Part shown: in pieces, positions 1-8,366 of the stretch
Numbering within the stretch: position 1 is the first letter of the stretch
How the letters are laid out: every line of letters starts with the position of its first letter
Assembly: GCA_024743115.1 (NCBI GenBank)
Contig: JANSXC010000017.1
Span: 88,942-152,941 of the forward strand
Reading direction: 5' to 3'
Length of the DNA stretch: 64,000 nucleotides
DNA from: a bacterium
GTDB lineage: Bacteria > Planctomycetota > UBA1135 > UBA2386
The notes under the pieces: model-generated
Told to the model about the DNA's origin: nothing
Database searches by the model: none
What the model saw: the letters and a program-made list of their open reading frames with translations, nothing else
Translations under genes and position numbers: made by a program

Positions 1-1
1 C

Positions 2-421
2 CAGACGATCCAGCTCCAGGCTCCCAACTTGAACAGCATCCGCTCGGTGCAACTGCAAGCTCGGATCCAGGGCCCCAACCTGAACGGGATCGTGCGAAAA
101 CAGGTCACGATCGCGCCCCCACCGCCGGGCCCCGCTTGCCGGGTCCTGAAGACGGAGAACGGTCGAAGCAAGCGACTCCGCGTCAGCCAGTTCGTGCTCG
201 AAGAGAAGGCTGGACGATTCTGGTCGAGTTCGATCGGCGCGACGGGCACGCCGGGCGAACTGCGCCAGCTCATCATCGTCTCGGGCTTCGGCCGTCACGG
301 CGTGCGCCGGATCGAGTACCGCTGCGACGGCAACGGCACGTGCAGTCCGCCCACGACGTGCCAGGGCACGAGTTCCGTCGTGCAGGCGGGCAGGTGGCAA
401 CTCGTCTGCGGCTGCCGGTAG
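2..421 (+). CDS. C-terminal part of a protein with PNLN repeats (5' end off window)
   Basis: An open frame enters from the left edge and ends at the TAG at 419-421, giving at least 139 residues. The first 35 residues hold two copies of a degenerate repeat (QAPNLNSI and QGPNLNGI). A proline run follows, and the last 40 residues carry four cysteines. A TTG at 29 could serve as a start, but the repeat continues upstream of it in frame, so I treat the gene as truncated by the window edge. The composition suggests an exported protein, although no signal peptide can be seen. I do not recognise a family. Confidence 0.55.
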   Translation, partial: QTIQLQAPNLNSIRSVQLQARIQGPNLNGIVRKQVTIAPPPPGPACRVLKTENGRSKRLRVSQFVLEEKAGRFWSSSIGATGTPGELRQLIIVSGFGRHGVRRIEYRCDGNGTCSPPTTCQGTSSVVQAGRWQLVCGCR

Positions 422-449
422 CCCCGGCCGCACCGCGCGGGCCCGCGCC

Positions 450-866
450 TCAGCTATGCGTCTCGAGCGGCAGCTCGGGCGCGGACGGCACGAGGAAGAA
501 GCGGCCGATCGCCACCTCGAAGCGCGAGCCGTCCTCGCGCTCGAACGTGTAGCTGCCTTCCATCGTGCCCCACTTCGTCGAGAGCGGGCAGTAGCTCACG
601 TAGCTGAAGCTCTCGCCGATCGTGAGCTCAGGGTATTCACCCACGACGCCGGAGCCGCGCACGGTCTCGGTCCGTCCTTCGCTGTCCACGATCCGCCAGT
701 GACGCGACACCAGGCGCACCTTGCCCGGCGCGCTCTCGTTCGTCATCGTGATCTTGTAGCCGTAGACGAACCGCTCGTTCTCGGGCTCCGACTCCTGCGG
801 CAGGAACTGCGCCGCGGCGTGAATCCGGATACCTGCGGTGACCGTGGACGAATGAGGGTCGGACAT
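450..866 (-). CDS. apaG: ApaG domain protein
   Basis: The 138-residue product matches ApaG in length (about 125 in Escherichia coli) and pattern: an FxYxYxI strand early (FVYGYKITMTN), a LxSRHWxIxD stretch, a VxGxGVVGExP turn and a C-terminal GSY strand. ApaG is a fibronectin-III-like beta-sandwich protein linked genetically to Co2+ resistance and Ap4A levels; its biochemical role is unsettled. I chose the ATG at 866 over an upstream in-frame start because the upstream residues have no ApaG character. It stands apart from its neighbours and ends 28 bp from the convergent gene on its left. Confidence 0.9.
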   Translation of the reverse strand: MSDPHSSTVTAGIRIHAAAQFLPQESEPENERFVYGYKITMTNESAPGKVRLVSRHWRIVDSEGRTETVRGSGVVGEYPELTIGESFSYVSYCPLSTKWGTMEGSYTFEREDGSRFEVAIGRFFLVPSAPELPLETHS

Positions 867-978
867 GAATGGGCTTGGTGAGACCATCGCAACATAAGGA
901 CTCGCCGCCCAAAAGCGAGGGGCCCAAGGCAACACTGACCGCCCGGCCAGCGCGCCGGCCGGCAAGCGGGACGATCTC

Positions 979-1344
979 CTAGTGCGCTGATTCGCCGATG
1001 CGCAGCTCGACCTTTCCGTCGGCCGAACTCAGCGTCATCGCGCCGTTCTCGAGCTTGCCGGCCCAGTCCGTGGCGGCTTTGTCCTCGAGCAACTTCATCT
1101 TGACCGTGATCGCCCCCGTGCCCTCGTCGAACGTGTAAGTGCCGTTGGCATGGTCGTGCGTGCCGTCGGCGCGCGGGGCCCCGTGCAGGAAGCACTTGTC
1201 GCTCTTCTTGCTGAACTCGACGGAGATGCCCTTCTTGCCGTCGGCGAGCGCCTGGTTCCAGGAGCCGGCCAGCGGATGGGGAGCATCGCCACAGGCGGCG
1301 AGCAGCAGGAGCGGGAGCGAGAGCAGAAGGTTCGAACGACGCAT
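979..1344 (-). CDS. Small lipoprotein
   Basis: The 121-residue product begins with a lipoprotein signal peptide (RR, a leucine-rich core, then LAAC at residues 15-18), so Cys18 is the likely lipidation site. The mature part reads as short alternating strands (GTYTFDEG, ITVKMKL, MTLSS, VELRI), as in small lipocalin-like or up-and-down beta-barrel proteins. It resembles the lipoprotein gene just upstream on the same strand in size, signal type and strand order, so the two are probably paralogues. The ligand is unknown. Confidence 0.75.
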   Translation of the reverse strand: MRRSNLLLSLPLLLLAACGDAPHPLAGSWNQALADGKKGISVEFSKKSDKCFLHGAPRADGTHDHANGTYTFDEGTGAITVKMKLLEDKAATDWAGKLENGAMTLSSADGKVELRIGESAH

Positions 1345-1486
1345 GCGGTTCTCCGAGCGGGGTCAGGGAGGCGAACTCCGGTGAGGGCCAATCATGGGAC
1401 CCCACCGCTCGGGTTTCATCCCGGCAGCTGGCAGAAAACCTGCCAGCCAAGGGGGATTGCGGCAGGCAACCCGGCAGAACTCCCGA

Positions 1487-1876
1487 CTACTTGCGGAACG
1501 TCATCGTGAGCTTCATCCCGCCCTTGTCCTCGCTCATCACGATTGCGCCGTCCTTCAGGGTCGCGGTCACGGTCTGCTCCTTGCCGCCCTCGTCCTTGCC
1601 GGTCAGCGAAATCTGATCCCCCTCGAGCTTCCACGTTCCCGCGATGGTGCTCGCACCCATCGGGGTGGTCATGGTCGAGGTGAAGTTGTGGTCCGCAGCG
1701 AGATCCATCGTCCCCGTCATCGACTTCATCATCTCCTTGGCCGGCGCCGGCATCCCAGCCAGCATGGCCTCGGTATCGAGCTTGTACTTGCCAACGGCGT
1801 GGGAATCTCCGCCACTGCACGCGGCAAACGCTGTGAGAGTGGCGACGGCGAGAGCGGAACGCATCGAGAGCTTCAT
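1487..1876 (-). CDS. Small lipoprotein
   Basis: This 129-residue product has a lipoprotein signal with FAAC at residues 17-20 and a mature beta-rich domain (GTWKLEGDQISLTG, ATLKDGAIVMSE, MKLTMTF). The stretch GTWKLEGDQI mirrors GTYTFDEGTGAI in the downstream lipoprotein, which supports duplication followed by divergence. The gap between the two is 142 bp, enough for separate expression. There is a methionine-rich helical segment at about residues 38-55 (MLAGMPAPAKEMMKSM). No specific family assignment is made. Confidence 0.75.
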   Translation of the reverse strand: MKLSMRSALAVATLTAFAACSGGDSHAVGKYKLDTEAMLAGMPAPAKEMMKSMTGTMDLAADHNFTSTMTTPMGASTIAGTWKLEGDQISLTGKDEGGKEQTVTATLKDGAIVMSEDKGGMKLTMTFRK

Positions 1877-1950
1877 GGCCTGGACGATGCCCGGACGACC
1901 ACCCCGGCGCCAGGACCCTCAATCAGATGCGCCGAATTCGCGACCGCCCG

Positions 1951-2451
1951 CTACACCCGGACGCCGGGCTTGCCGCAGCACTTCTTGAACTTCTTGCCCG
2001 ATCCACACGGGCACGGCTCGTTGGGCCCGACCTTGCGCTCGACGCGCTTGAACGGGCGCGGCTTCACTTCCAGCCCGTCGACGAAGTACCACGTGCCCTC
2101 TTCCTGGCGGAAACTGGCGATCTCGTGATGCGTGATGTCCTCGCCGCCGAGCGTGTAGTAGGCCTTGAACTCGACGAACCCCTCGGTGTCCGCCGCCAGA
2201 CCTTGCTCGACGTTGAGCACCTCCATGCGGTGCCAGGTCGAGCGTTTGGACCATTCCTCCGTCGACTTGCGATCGACGAGCTCACGGCCGTCGGGCGACT
2301 GACTCTCGATGATCCACTCGATCTTCCCGAGCGCGTAGGCCGTATAGCGCGACCGCATCAGCTGCTCGGCCGTCACCGCCTGCTGCTGGCGCTCGATGAT
2401 CGGCTCGCAGCAATCTGCGAAGTCTTTCCCACTGTGGCACGGGCACTTCAT
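1951..2451 (-). CDS. YchJ-family SEC-C metal-binding protein
   Basis: The 166-residue product has a cysteine-rich SEC-C motif at each end (CPCHSGKDFADCC at residues 3-15 and PCPCGSGKKFKKCC near residues 147-160) around an NTF2-like central domain containing LMRSRYTAYAL and EGTWYFVDG. This is the layout of the YchJ/UPF0225 family, which binds zinc and is of uncertain function. The SEC-C motif is the same zinc module found at the SecA C terminus. The start at 2451 is fixed by the N-terminal SEC-C motif, which begins at residue 3. Confidence 0.88.
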   Translation of the reverse strand: MKCPCHSGKDFADCCEPIIERQQQAVTAEQLMRSRYTAYALGKIEWIIESQSPDGRELVDRKSTEEWSKRSTWHRMEVLNVEQGLAADTEGFVEFKAYYTLGGEDITHHEIASFRQEEGTWYFVDGLEVKPRPFKRVERKVGPNEPCPCGSGKKFKKCCGKPGVRV

Positions 2452-2475
2452 GGCGTGACCGTACCGAACCGCGGC

Positions 2476-2982
2476 TCAGGTTTCGAGTTCGGCGAGGCGG
2501 CGCGCGAACTCGGCGGCCACCGCCGCCACCGCCGCGGCGTCCGCGCCGGGCAGCGCGGCGAGCAGTTCGAGGCTCTCGGCGCAACCCGCCTCGAACGCGG
2601 CGTTCAGCGCATCCCGACCCGCCGTACCCAGCGCCGGTGGCGCGAGGGCCGCGAGCTGATTCTGATCCGACAACAGGCGCGACAAGAACGACCCCGTCGA
2701 CTCGACCGCCACGAGCTCGGCGAACGTCGGAATTGCGACCTCGCCGATCCCGAGCCGCTGCCGGGTGTCGGCCAGCACCCGCTCGCGCAACAGCCGCAGC
2801 GCCGCCACCGCGCCCGAGTGCAGCCGAACCTCGTCACGGCCACGGCGCGGCGCCGGCGCCTCGCCCTCGGCCGGCGCACGACCCGATTCGCCGCCCTCAC
2901 CGCCGGATCCGCCCGGCGGCCGCCCCGCAAAACCGTGGAGCGCAGGCACCGCATCCGTCCGCCGCACCGAATCTTCGCCCAT
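2476..2982 (-). CDS. Hypothetical protein, Ala-rich helical
   Basis: The frame gives 168 residues from the ATG at 2982, chosen because the segment upstream of it is low-quality coding and because GAGAGCGAG lies just before it. The first 45 residues are Gly/Pro/Arg-rich and probably disordered. The rest is helical and alanine- and leucine-rich, ending in a predicted amphipathic helix (AVAAEFARRLAELE). It lies 24 bp upstream of the YchJ-like gene on the same strand, so the two may be cotranscribed. I see no catalytic motif. Confidence 0.55.
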   Translation of the reverse strand: MGEDSVRRTDAVPALHGFAGRPPGGSGGEGGESGRAPAEGEAPAPRRGRDEVRLHSGAVAALRLLRERVLADTRQRLGIGEVAIPTFAELVAVESTGSFLSRLLSDQNQLAALAPPALGTAGRDALNAAFEAGCAESLELLAALPGADAAAVAAVAAEFARRLAELET

Positions 2983-3160
2983 GGTCTCGCGCTCGCTTCT
3001 CGGGCCGCGAAGTCCCCCGGCGCACCTCCCATTGGCGCGCACCCGGTCAGGGAAAGGCCCTAGTCCGTTCTCATTCTCGGACGTCCGCGCCGGCACTTGA
3101 GCCCGCGCGGCGTGCAAAAGTCGGATACTCTCCGGGTCTTCCCCGACCCCGTTGCCAACC

Positions 3161-4720
3161 ATGCTTCACCAGCTGACTTGGGCCCCTGCCCTCCTCGCCG
3201 CCTGCAGTCTCGCCGCCGGTCTGTCCGCCCAGAACGACTTCGACCTCGACAAGACCTCGCCGGGCACGCTCGGCAGCTCTCTCGACCTCGCCTTCGAGGG
3301 CGCGCCGGGCGGGCAGCTCGGGCTAATCATGATCTCGTTCAACGGCGGGCCGAGCGCCCTGTCGCAGGTCGACCCCAACGACAACCGCAGCGTCGCCGTC
3401 GGAACGGAGCTGTCGACCTCGTGGATCTTCACGCTCACGAGCGCGACGGGCACGGGCGGCTACTCGCTGCCGCTGCCGAACGATCCGGCGTTCGCCGATC
3501 TCGTGCTGCATTGGCAGACACTCACGATCCCGGGCAGCGGCCCGACGATCGTCGGCGAGATCAGCAACGACGTCGTGACGCAGACGTCGACGGCCGGCAC
3601 CGGCCTGCTCGCGCGCGACGTGCTCACGAACGCGCGCGCCTTCGCGACGGGCTTCTTCGATCGTGACAACAACGCCGCCGCGGGCGACTTCGTCGTCGCG
3701 GGCGGCGGCGCCGGCACGCTCACGAGCGCGACGGGCCTGGCCTCGACCGAGATCTGGGACACCCGCACGATGAGCGTGAGCTCGGGCAACAACATGCAGA
3801 GCGCGCGCGCTTTGCACCTGTCCGTGCCCATCGACAACGGCCGCGTGCTCATCATCGGCGGCGCCGATGCGGTCGGCACCGTGCTCAGCAGCTGCGAGAT
3901 CTACGATCCGGCGACGGACACCTACACCGCGACCGGCTCGCTGAACACGGCCCGCATCCTGCACGCCGCGTGCACGCTGCCCGACGGCCGCGTCATGGTG
4001 ACGGGCGGGACTTCGACGCTCGCCGACCTCGTGAGCGCGATCGGCGGCACACAGAGCAGCACCGAGATCTGGAGCCCGGTCACGGGCACCTGGACCGGCG
4101 CGAACTCCATCGGCGGCCGTCGCCTCGCCCCGGCCCTCACGACGCTGAGCAACGGCCTCGTCATGGTCAGCGGCGGCGTCGAGGTCACGTTCCTGTTCGG
4201 GTTCCCGTTCGCCGCAGTCAGTACCCCGAAGGTGCAGCTGTTCGATCCCGGCACGGGCAACTGGAGCAACGGCCCCAACATGAGCCAGGGGCGCGCGGGC
4301 CATCAATACAACCAGGTCACGCTCGGCGACGGCCGCGTGCTCATGACGGGCGGCATCTTCGTGCCGAGTCTCGCGGGCGCGGCGAACGCAGCACCGATCA
4401 ACGGCGCCGAGGTCTACACCCCAGGCGGCGGCTGGGGCACGGTCAACATGCCCACGGCGCGCGCGCTGCACTCGGCGACACTGCTGCAGGATGGCCGCGT
4501 CGCGGTCTGCGGCGGCGCGCAGGGCACGTTCACGGCGCCGACGCCGATCGCGAACGTCGAACTGTTCGATCCGTCGAGCAACTCGTGGGCGGCACAACCC
4601 GCGCTGACGGGGCCGCGCTCCGGTCACGTGGCCGGCGTGACGCCCGACGGCACGCTGATCCTGTTCGGCGGCCAGGGCGCGAGCGCGACCCTGGCCACCA
4701 TCGAGACGCTGCGCTTCTGA
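3161..4720 (+). CDS. Secreted Kelch-repeat protein
   Basis: The 519-residue product starts with a Sec signal peptide (hydrophobic core followed by SLAAGLSAQ, cleavage near residue 24). Residues from about 25 to 140 form a beta-rich module that contains LPLPNDP, also seen in the SBBP protein at 58601. From about residue 165 onward there are at least five Kelch-type blades, each with a GRVL(I/M)xGG core and a following EIYDP or ELFDPxxxxW strand. Kelch propellers bind proteins or glycans; no enzyme signature is present. I use the ATG at 3161 rather than the TTG three codons upstream. The next gene begins 7 bp after its stop. Confidence 0.88.
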   Translation: MLHQLTWAPALLAACSLAAGLSAQNDFDLDKTSPGTLGSSLDLAFEGAPGGQLGLIMISFNGGPSALSQVDPNDNRSVAVGTELSTSWIFTLTSATGTGGYSLPLPNDPAFADLVLHWQTLTIPGSGPTIVGEISNDVVTQTSTAGTGLLARDVLTNARAFATGFFDRDNNAAAGDFVVAGGGAGTLTSATGLASTEIWDTRTMSVSSGNNMQSARALHLSVPIDNGRVLIIGGADAVGTVLSSCEIYDPATDTYTATGSLNTARILHAACTLPDGRVMVTGGTSTLADLVSAIGGTQSSTEIWSPVTGTWTGANSIGGRRLAPALTTLSNGLVMVSGGVEVTFLFGFPFAAVSTPKVQLFDPGTGNWSNGPNMSQGRAGHQYNQVTLGDGRVLMTGGIFVPSLAGAANAAPINGAEVYTPGGGWGTVNMPTARALHSATLLQDGRVAVCGGAQGTFTAPTPIANVELFDPSSNSWAAQPALTGPRSGHVAGVTPDGTLILFGGQGASATLATIETLRF

Positions 4721-4727
4721 CACGCGG

Positions 4728-6116
4728 GTGGCGTCCCGCCCCGCTGACAGCTCGGGCAGGCCACGCACTGTCCGCCTGCTCTGGTCGCTGCTCGTCGTCG
4801 CGATCGCGGTCGTGCTCGTCGTTCGCGCGACGGCGCGCAAACCGCATCGCGGCGTCATCATCGACCATGTCGAGTTCGGCCGTCGCCTGCTCGCGGGGGA
4901 CGACGTCTACGGGCCGTGGAAGTCGGATCCCGACGCGCCGATCCGACCACTGCACGCACCCTACCCACCGTCGTACGGCCTGCTGACGCTGCCGTTCGCG
5001 CTCGTGAACGAGACGTTCGGGTTGCGAACGGCGAGGTTCGCATGGGCCTGCCTGCAGGTGCTCGCAATCGGCGCAATGGCGTTCGTGATGCGGCGACTCG
5101 CCGTGAGCCGGGCGCCGCCGGACCATTCGAGGTGGCTCTCCCTCGCGCGCGGTCGCTGGCCCGAACTGTGGCTCATCGCATTCGTGCTCGGCGCGCGGTT
5201 CATCCTGCGCGACACGCACGGCGGCGGCGGCAACCTGATCAACATCGCGATGTGCCTGCTCGCGTTCTATGCCTGTGAACGCGACCGCGCCGGGATCGCG
5301 GGCCTGCTGCTCGGCTTCTCGCTCGCGACCAAACCGACGCAGCTCTGGCTCCTGCCGCTGCTGCTCGTGCTCGGTCGCCACCGCGCGTTCTGGTGGACGA
5401 TTCTCGCGGGCCTCGGATGCGTGCTCGTCACCGTCTTGCTGCAGCGCGGTGACCATTCGCCATGGCTGCGCTGGATCGAGGGTTCGTGGGCACTCGGCAC
5501 CCAGCGCGACCCGTGGGCCGATCCACACCTCGAGTTCCCGCCGTTCGAGTGGATGAACCAGTCGCTGCGTTTCGCGGTCGCGCGCTGGTTCGGCGAGGTG
5601 CCACCCGAGTTCGCCGCCAAGGTCGCATGGGGCGTGTCACCCGGGCTCGGCCTCGACGCCGCGACGGTCGGTTGGATCGCGCGCGTGCTGAGCCTCGGCC
5701 TGCTCACGACGCTGCTCGTCGCCGCGCGCCGGCTGCGGCGATCACGAGGCGCGCGCCTGTGGCTGTTCGCCACAGCACTCGTCCTGTCCGTGTTGCTGAG
5801 CCCACTGAGCTGGAAAGCCCACCACGTCGCGCTGCTACCCGTGCTCGTGCTGCTGCTGCAGCTCGCGATGTTCGAACGCCAGCGGCTGCCGTTGACCCTG
5901 CTGATCGGTTGGGCCGTGACCACGGCGTTCCCGGGCGGCGACGTGATCGGGGACGACGGCGCGGAGTGGTTCAACAGCATCTACCTCGTGACCGCGTGGG
6001 ATCTCGTGATCCTGCTGCTCGCGCTCGGCTACGCGGTGCGGGCCGCGCGCATGGACGACTCGGCCGAGGATTCAGCGGCGCCGCAGCACGACGAGCCCGC
6101 GCTCGGCGCTCATTGA
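4728..6116 (+). CDS. GT87/DUF2029-type polytopic glycosyltransferase
   Basis: The 462-residue product starts at a GTG 7 bp after the Kelch gene and is a membrane protein with roughly ten hydrophobic segments. After the first one comes a soluble loop with DVYGPW and a proline/tyrosine-rich HAPYPPSYG, the pattern of polyprenyl-phosphate-dependent GT-C enzymes of the GT87 (PimE-like) type. Charged loops lie between helices, including an FPPFEWMNQSL stretch near the middle. The donor and acceptor cannot be told from sequence. Its last 45 bp overlap, tail to tail, the end of the gene on the other strand. Confidence 0.75.
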   Translation: MASRPADSSGRPRTVRLLWSLLVVAIAVVLVVRATARKPHRGVIIDHVEFGRRLLAGDDVYGPWKSDPDAPIRPLHAPYPPSYGLLTLPFALVNETFGLRTARFAWACLQVLAIGAMAFVMRRLAVSRAPPDHSRWLSLARGRWPELWLIAFVLGARFILRDTHGGGGNLINIAMCLLAFYACERDRAGIAGLLLGFSLATKPTQLWLLPLLLVLGRHRAFWWTILAGLGCVLVTVLLQRGDHSPWLRWIEGSWALGTQRDPWADPHLEFPPFEWMNQSLRFAVARWFGEVPPEFAAKVAWGVSPGLGLDAATVGWIARVLSLGLLTTLLVAARRLRRSRGARLWLFATALVLSVLLSPLSWKAHHVALLPVLVLLLQLAMFERQRLPLTLLIGWAVTTAFPGGDVIGDDGAEWFNSIYLVTAWDLVILLLALGYAVRAARMDDSAEDSAAPQHDEPALGAH

Positions 6117-7394
6117 CGCCAGCGATTCGGGCAACGGCATGCGACCGAACAGACCGTTCAGTCGGGCTTCGAGCACAGGGGCGCGAGATCGCCGCTCACT
6201 GAACACGAAGTAGCGCACGCCCTCGGCCATCGCCATCGCGGCGAGCTGCTCGACGTCGAAGTGGCGCGGCGGCAGCGGTCGTTGGCCCGCGAACCAGACG
6301 ACGCGCGTGAGGTCCCCCGTTACCGACTCGCCGGCATGCAGCCGCGAGCCGAGCCAGGCCCCGACCTCGCGTTCGGCGATGCGGTCGGGATCGATGCGCC
6401 CGCGCCACGCCCCGATCGCTCCGAACAGCACCGCGGCCACGACCACGAGCGCGCGCCAGCGTGCCGGCAATCGCGCGACGGTGACCGCCGCGAACGCGAC
6501 GACCGGCAGCGCACACGACAACAGAAAGCGCCGTCGCACCACGAACGTGCAGATCACCGCGATCTGCAGGCCGACCTGCCACCAGAGCGCGCGCCGGGCG
6601 ACGGCGTCGGTTGCCGTTCGAGAAGAGCGCCACAGCAGACCAGCGAGCGCGAGCAATCCCACGGGCCCAAACGCCTCGAGCCACGCGCCCGGGATCGCAA
6701 CCGCGTTCGCGAACAGATCGCCGCGTTCCGGCAGGTCGTCACGAGCCTCGTGAAAGCCGAGGATGGGCAGCGGATCGCAGCCGTGACCGTGAAACCAACG
6801 CAGGAGCGCGAGCGCGAACACCCCCGCTGCCACCCACGGCAGTGCGCGCCAGGCGGACCTGGGCCGCGCGAGCACGAACGACGCAGCCAACAGCAACCCT
6901 TCGGGCCGCACCCAAAACGCGAGCCCCGACAGCAGCCCGAGCCAGTGATCCTTGCGCCGCAGTCCGGCGACGGTGCCGAGCGCCATGAGCAGCAGGAACA
7001 CCGGTTCGCTGTAGACCTCCGCCGCGACGCGCGCGAGCAGCGAGCCCGACAAGAACAATACGGCCGCGAGCCATTCGACGTGCGGCAGGTCGGGCCCGAG
7101 CCGCCGCGCGAGGGCTGCGAGCGGCGCAATCGTGAGTCCGAACGCCACGGCGTTGACCACGTTCGCCGCGCACTCGAGCGACAGCCCGAGCGCCACGAAG
7201 GGCGCGGTCACGAGCGAAAAGCCGGGCGGAAACACCGTCGACAGCCCCGCGTGCCAGTCGCCCGCGGCGAAGCGTTCCGCCATCCACAGATACGACACCC
7301 CGTCCTCGGACGGCACGGGCCGGTGCCAGGCGAGCACGAAGACCCAGATCACGGCGGCGCCGGCACACGCGCCGAGAATCACCCCTGGCGCCAC
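6072..7394 (-). CDS. ArnT/GT39-like polytopic membrane protein
   Basis: The 440-residue product has about ten membrane segments and an early loop with PSEDGVSYLWMAERFAAGDW, the usual first periplasmic loop of GT-C dolichyl- or undecaprenyl-phosphate sugar transferases, where an acidic residue acts as base. VYSEPVF and WVRPEGLLL further along also fit the family. The C-terminal 110 residues form a soluble domain. Its 3' end overlaps the convergent GT87-type gene by 45 bp. The next gene on the same strand, encoding an FAH-family enzyme, ends 24 bp upstream of its start. Confidence 0.7.
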   Translation of the reverse strand: MAPGVILGACAGAAVIWVFVLAWHRPVPSEDGVSYLWMAERFAAGDWHAGLSTVFPPGFSLVTAPFVALGLSLECAANVVNAVAFGLTIAPLAALARRLGPDLPHVEWLAAVLFLSGSLLARVAAEVYSEPVFLLLMALGTVAGLRRKDHWLGLLSGLAFWVRPEGLLLAASFVLARPRSAWRALPWVAAGVFALALLRWFHGHGCDPLPILGFHEARDDLPERGDLFANAVAIPGAWLEAFGPVGLLALAGLLWRSSRTATDAVARRALWWQVGLQIAVICTFVVRRRFLLSCALPVVAFAAVTVARLPARWRALVVVAAVLFGAIGAWRGRIDPDRIAEREVGAWLGSRLHAGESVTGDLTRVVWFAGQRPLPPRHFDVEQLAAMAMAEGVRYFVFSERRSRAPVLEARLNGLFGRMPLPESLASMSAERGLVVLRRR

Positions 7395-7417
7395 GCCGGG
7401 GTCACGCTCCGTCCCGT

Positions 7418-8362
7418 TCAGCGCGCCTCCGCTGCCGGCGGCTCGCCCTTCACGACGGGGTTCCGCAGCACACCGAGGCCCTCGACCTCGACCGCCATCT
7501 CGTCGCCCGGATGTACGGCCGACACGCCCTCCGGCGTGCCCATCGCGATCACGTCGCCTGAGCGCAGCGTCGTCACGCGCGACATCGCGGCCAGCGCCTG
7601 CGCGATCGAGAACACCATCGCCGACGTGCGCGCGTGCTGCCGCACCTCACCGTTGACGCGCATCGTGATCTCGAGATCCGAGGCATCGACGCCGTCCCGT
7701 GGCACGACGAACGGCCCGAACGGACAGAACGTGTCGAGCGCCTTGGCGCGCAGCCACGGATACTTGTGCTCGCGGTCCTGCCCCTGGAGCTTGCGCGCGG
7801 TGACGTCGTTGAGCGGCGTATAGCCCGCGACGAGAGCGAGCGCATCGGCCTCCGCGACGTCCTTGCGGCCGCGTCGCTCGGGATCTTCGAACCCGAGGAT
7901 CAGCGCGAGCTCGGCCTCGTGATCGACGCGCGTCTCGAGCCAGTGCGGAATCACGACCGGGTCACCGGGACCGCACAGGGAGTCCGGCAGCTTGGCGAAG
8001 AAGATCGGCTCGGCAGGCGGCTTCGCGCCGAACTCGGCTGCATGCGCGACGTAGTTCTTGGCGAGACAGAGCACCTTGCCCGGCCGCGGCACGGGTTGCA
8101 GGATGCGCGCGGGCGCCGCCATCGCGCTGCCGGCCGCGATCCGTTGCGCGAGGTCGGCCGCCGACAGTCCACCGGCCAGGAGCAACGCCTGCGGATCGAT
8201 CGGCCCGAGGTCGACGAAACGCCCCTCAGCCCCCGCTAGCGGATCCACCGCGACCGGATCCACGGCGACCGGATCCACGGCGCCGAGATGCGGCGAACCA
8301 CTCGCCGGCAGGAAGCGGAACCACGCCGGCGCCGCCGGCAACGCGAGATCGCCGGCCGTCAT
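7418..8362 (-). CDS. Fumarylacetoacetate hydrolase (FAH) family protein
   Basis: The 314-residue product carries the FAH fold: GKVLCLAKNYVAHAAEFG at about residues 96-113, the metal ligands Glu149 and Glu151 in HEAEL, and Asp186 in PLNDVTAR, then GDVIAMGTPEGVS. Family members cleave or hydrate acylpyruvates and related 2-keto acids with Mg2+; the exact substrate is not predictable. The N-terminal 45 residues contain a five-residue tandem repeat (VAVDP) coded by a 15-bp DNA repeat, unlike normal FAH N termini. It starts 4 bp after the stop of the upstream prenyltransferase-repeat gene, so the two are probably cotranscribed. Confidence 0.87.
   Translation of the reverse strand: MTAGDLALPAAPAWFRFLPASGSPHLGAVDPVAVDPVAVDPLAGAEGRFVDLGPIDPQALLLAGGLSAADLAQRIAAGSAMAAPARILQPVPRPGKVLCLAKNYVAHAAEFGAKPPAEPIFFAKLPDSLCGPGDPVVIPHWLETRVDHEAELALILGFEDPERRGRKDVAEADALALVAGYTPLNDVTARKLQGQDREHKYPWLRAKALDTFCPFGPFVVPRDGVDASDLEITMRVNGEVRQHARTSAMVFSIAQALAAMSRVTTLRSGDVIAMGTPEGVSAVHPGDEMAVEVEGLGVLRNPVVKGEPPAAEAR
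8241..8284. repeat. 15-bp tandem repeat inside the FAH-family gene
   Basis: Three near-identical 15-bp units (GGATCCACSGCGACC, the last one cut short) sit in frame within the FAH-family gene and encode VAVDP units at residues 28-41. The copies differ at single bases, which suggests recent slippage. Confidence 0.85.
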
Positions 8363-8366
8363 CGGC

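Noticed and set aside
3097..3129. Possible promoter TTGAGC / GATACT before the Kelch gene
   Set aside because: The 21-bp spacing is too long for a standard sigma70 promoter.
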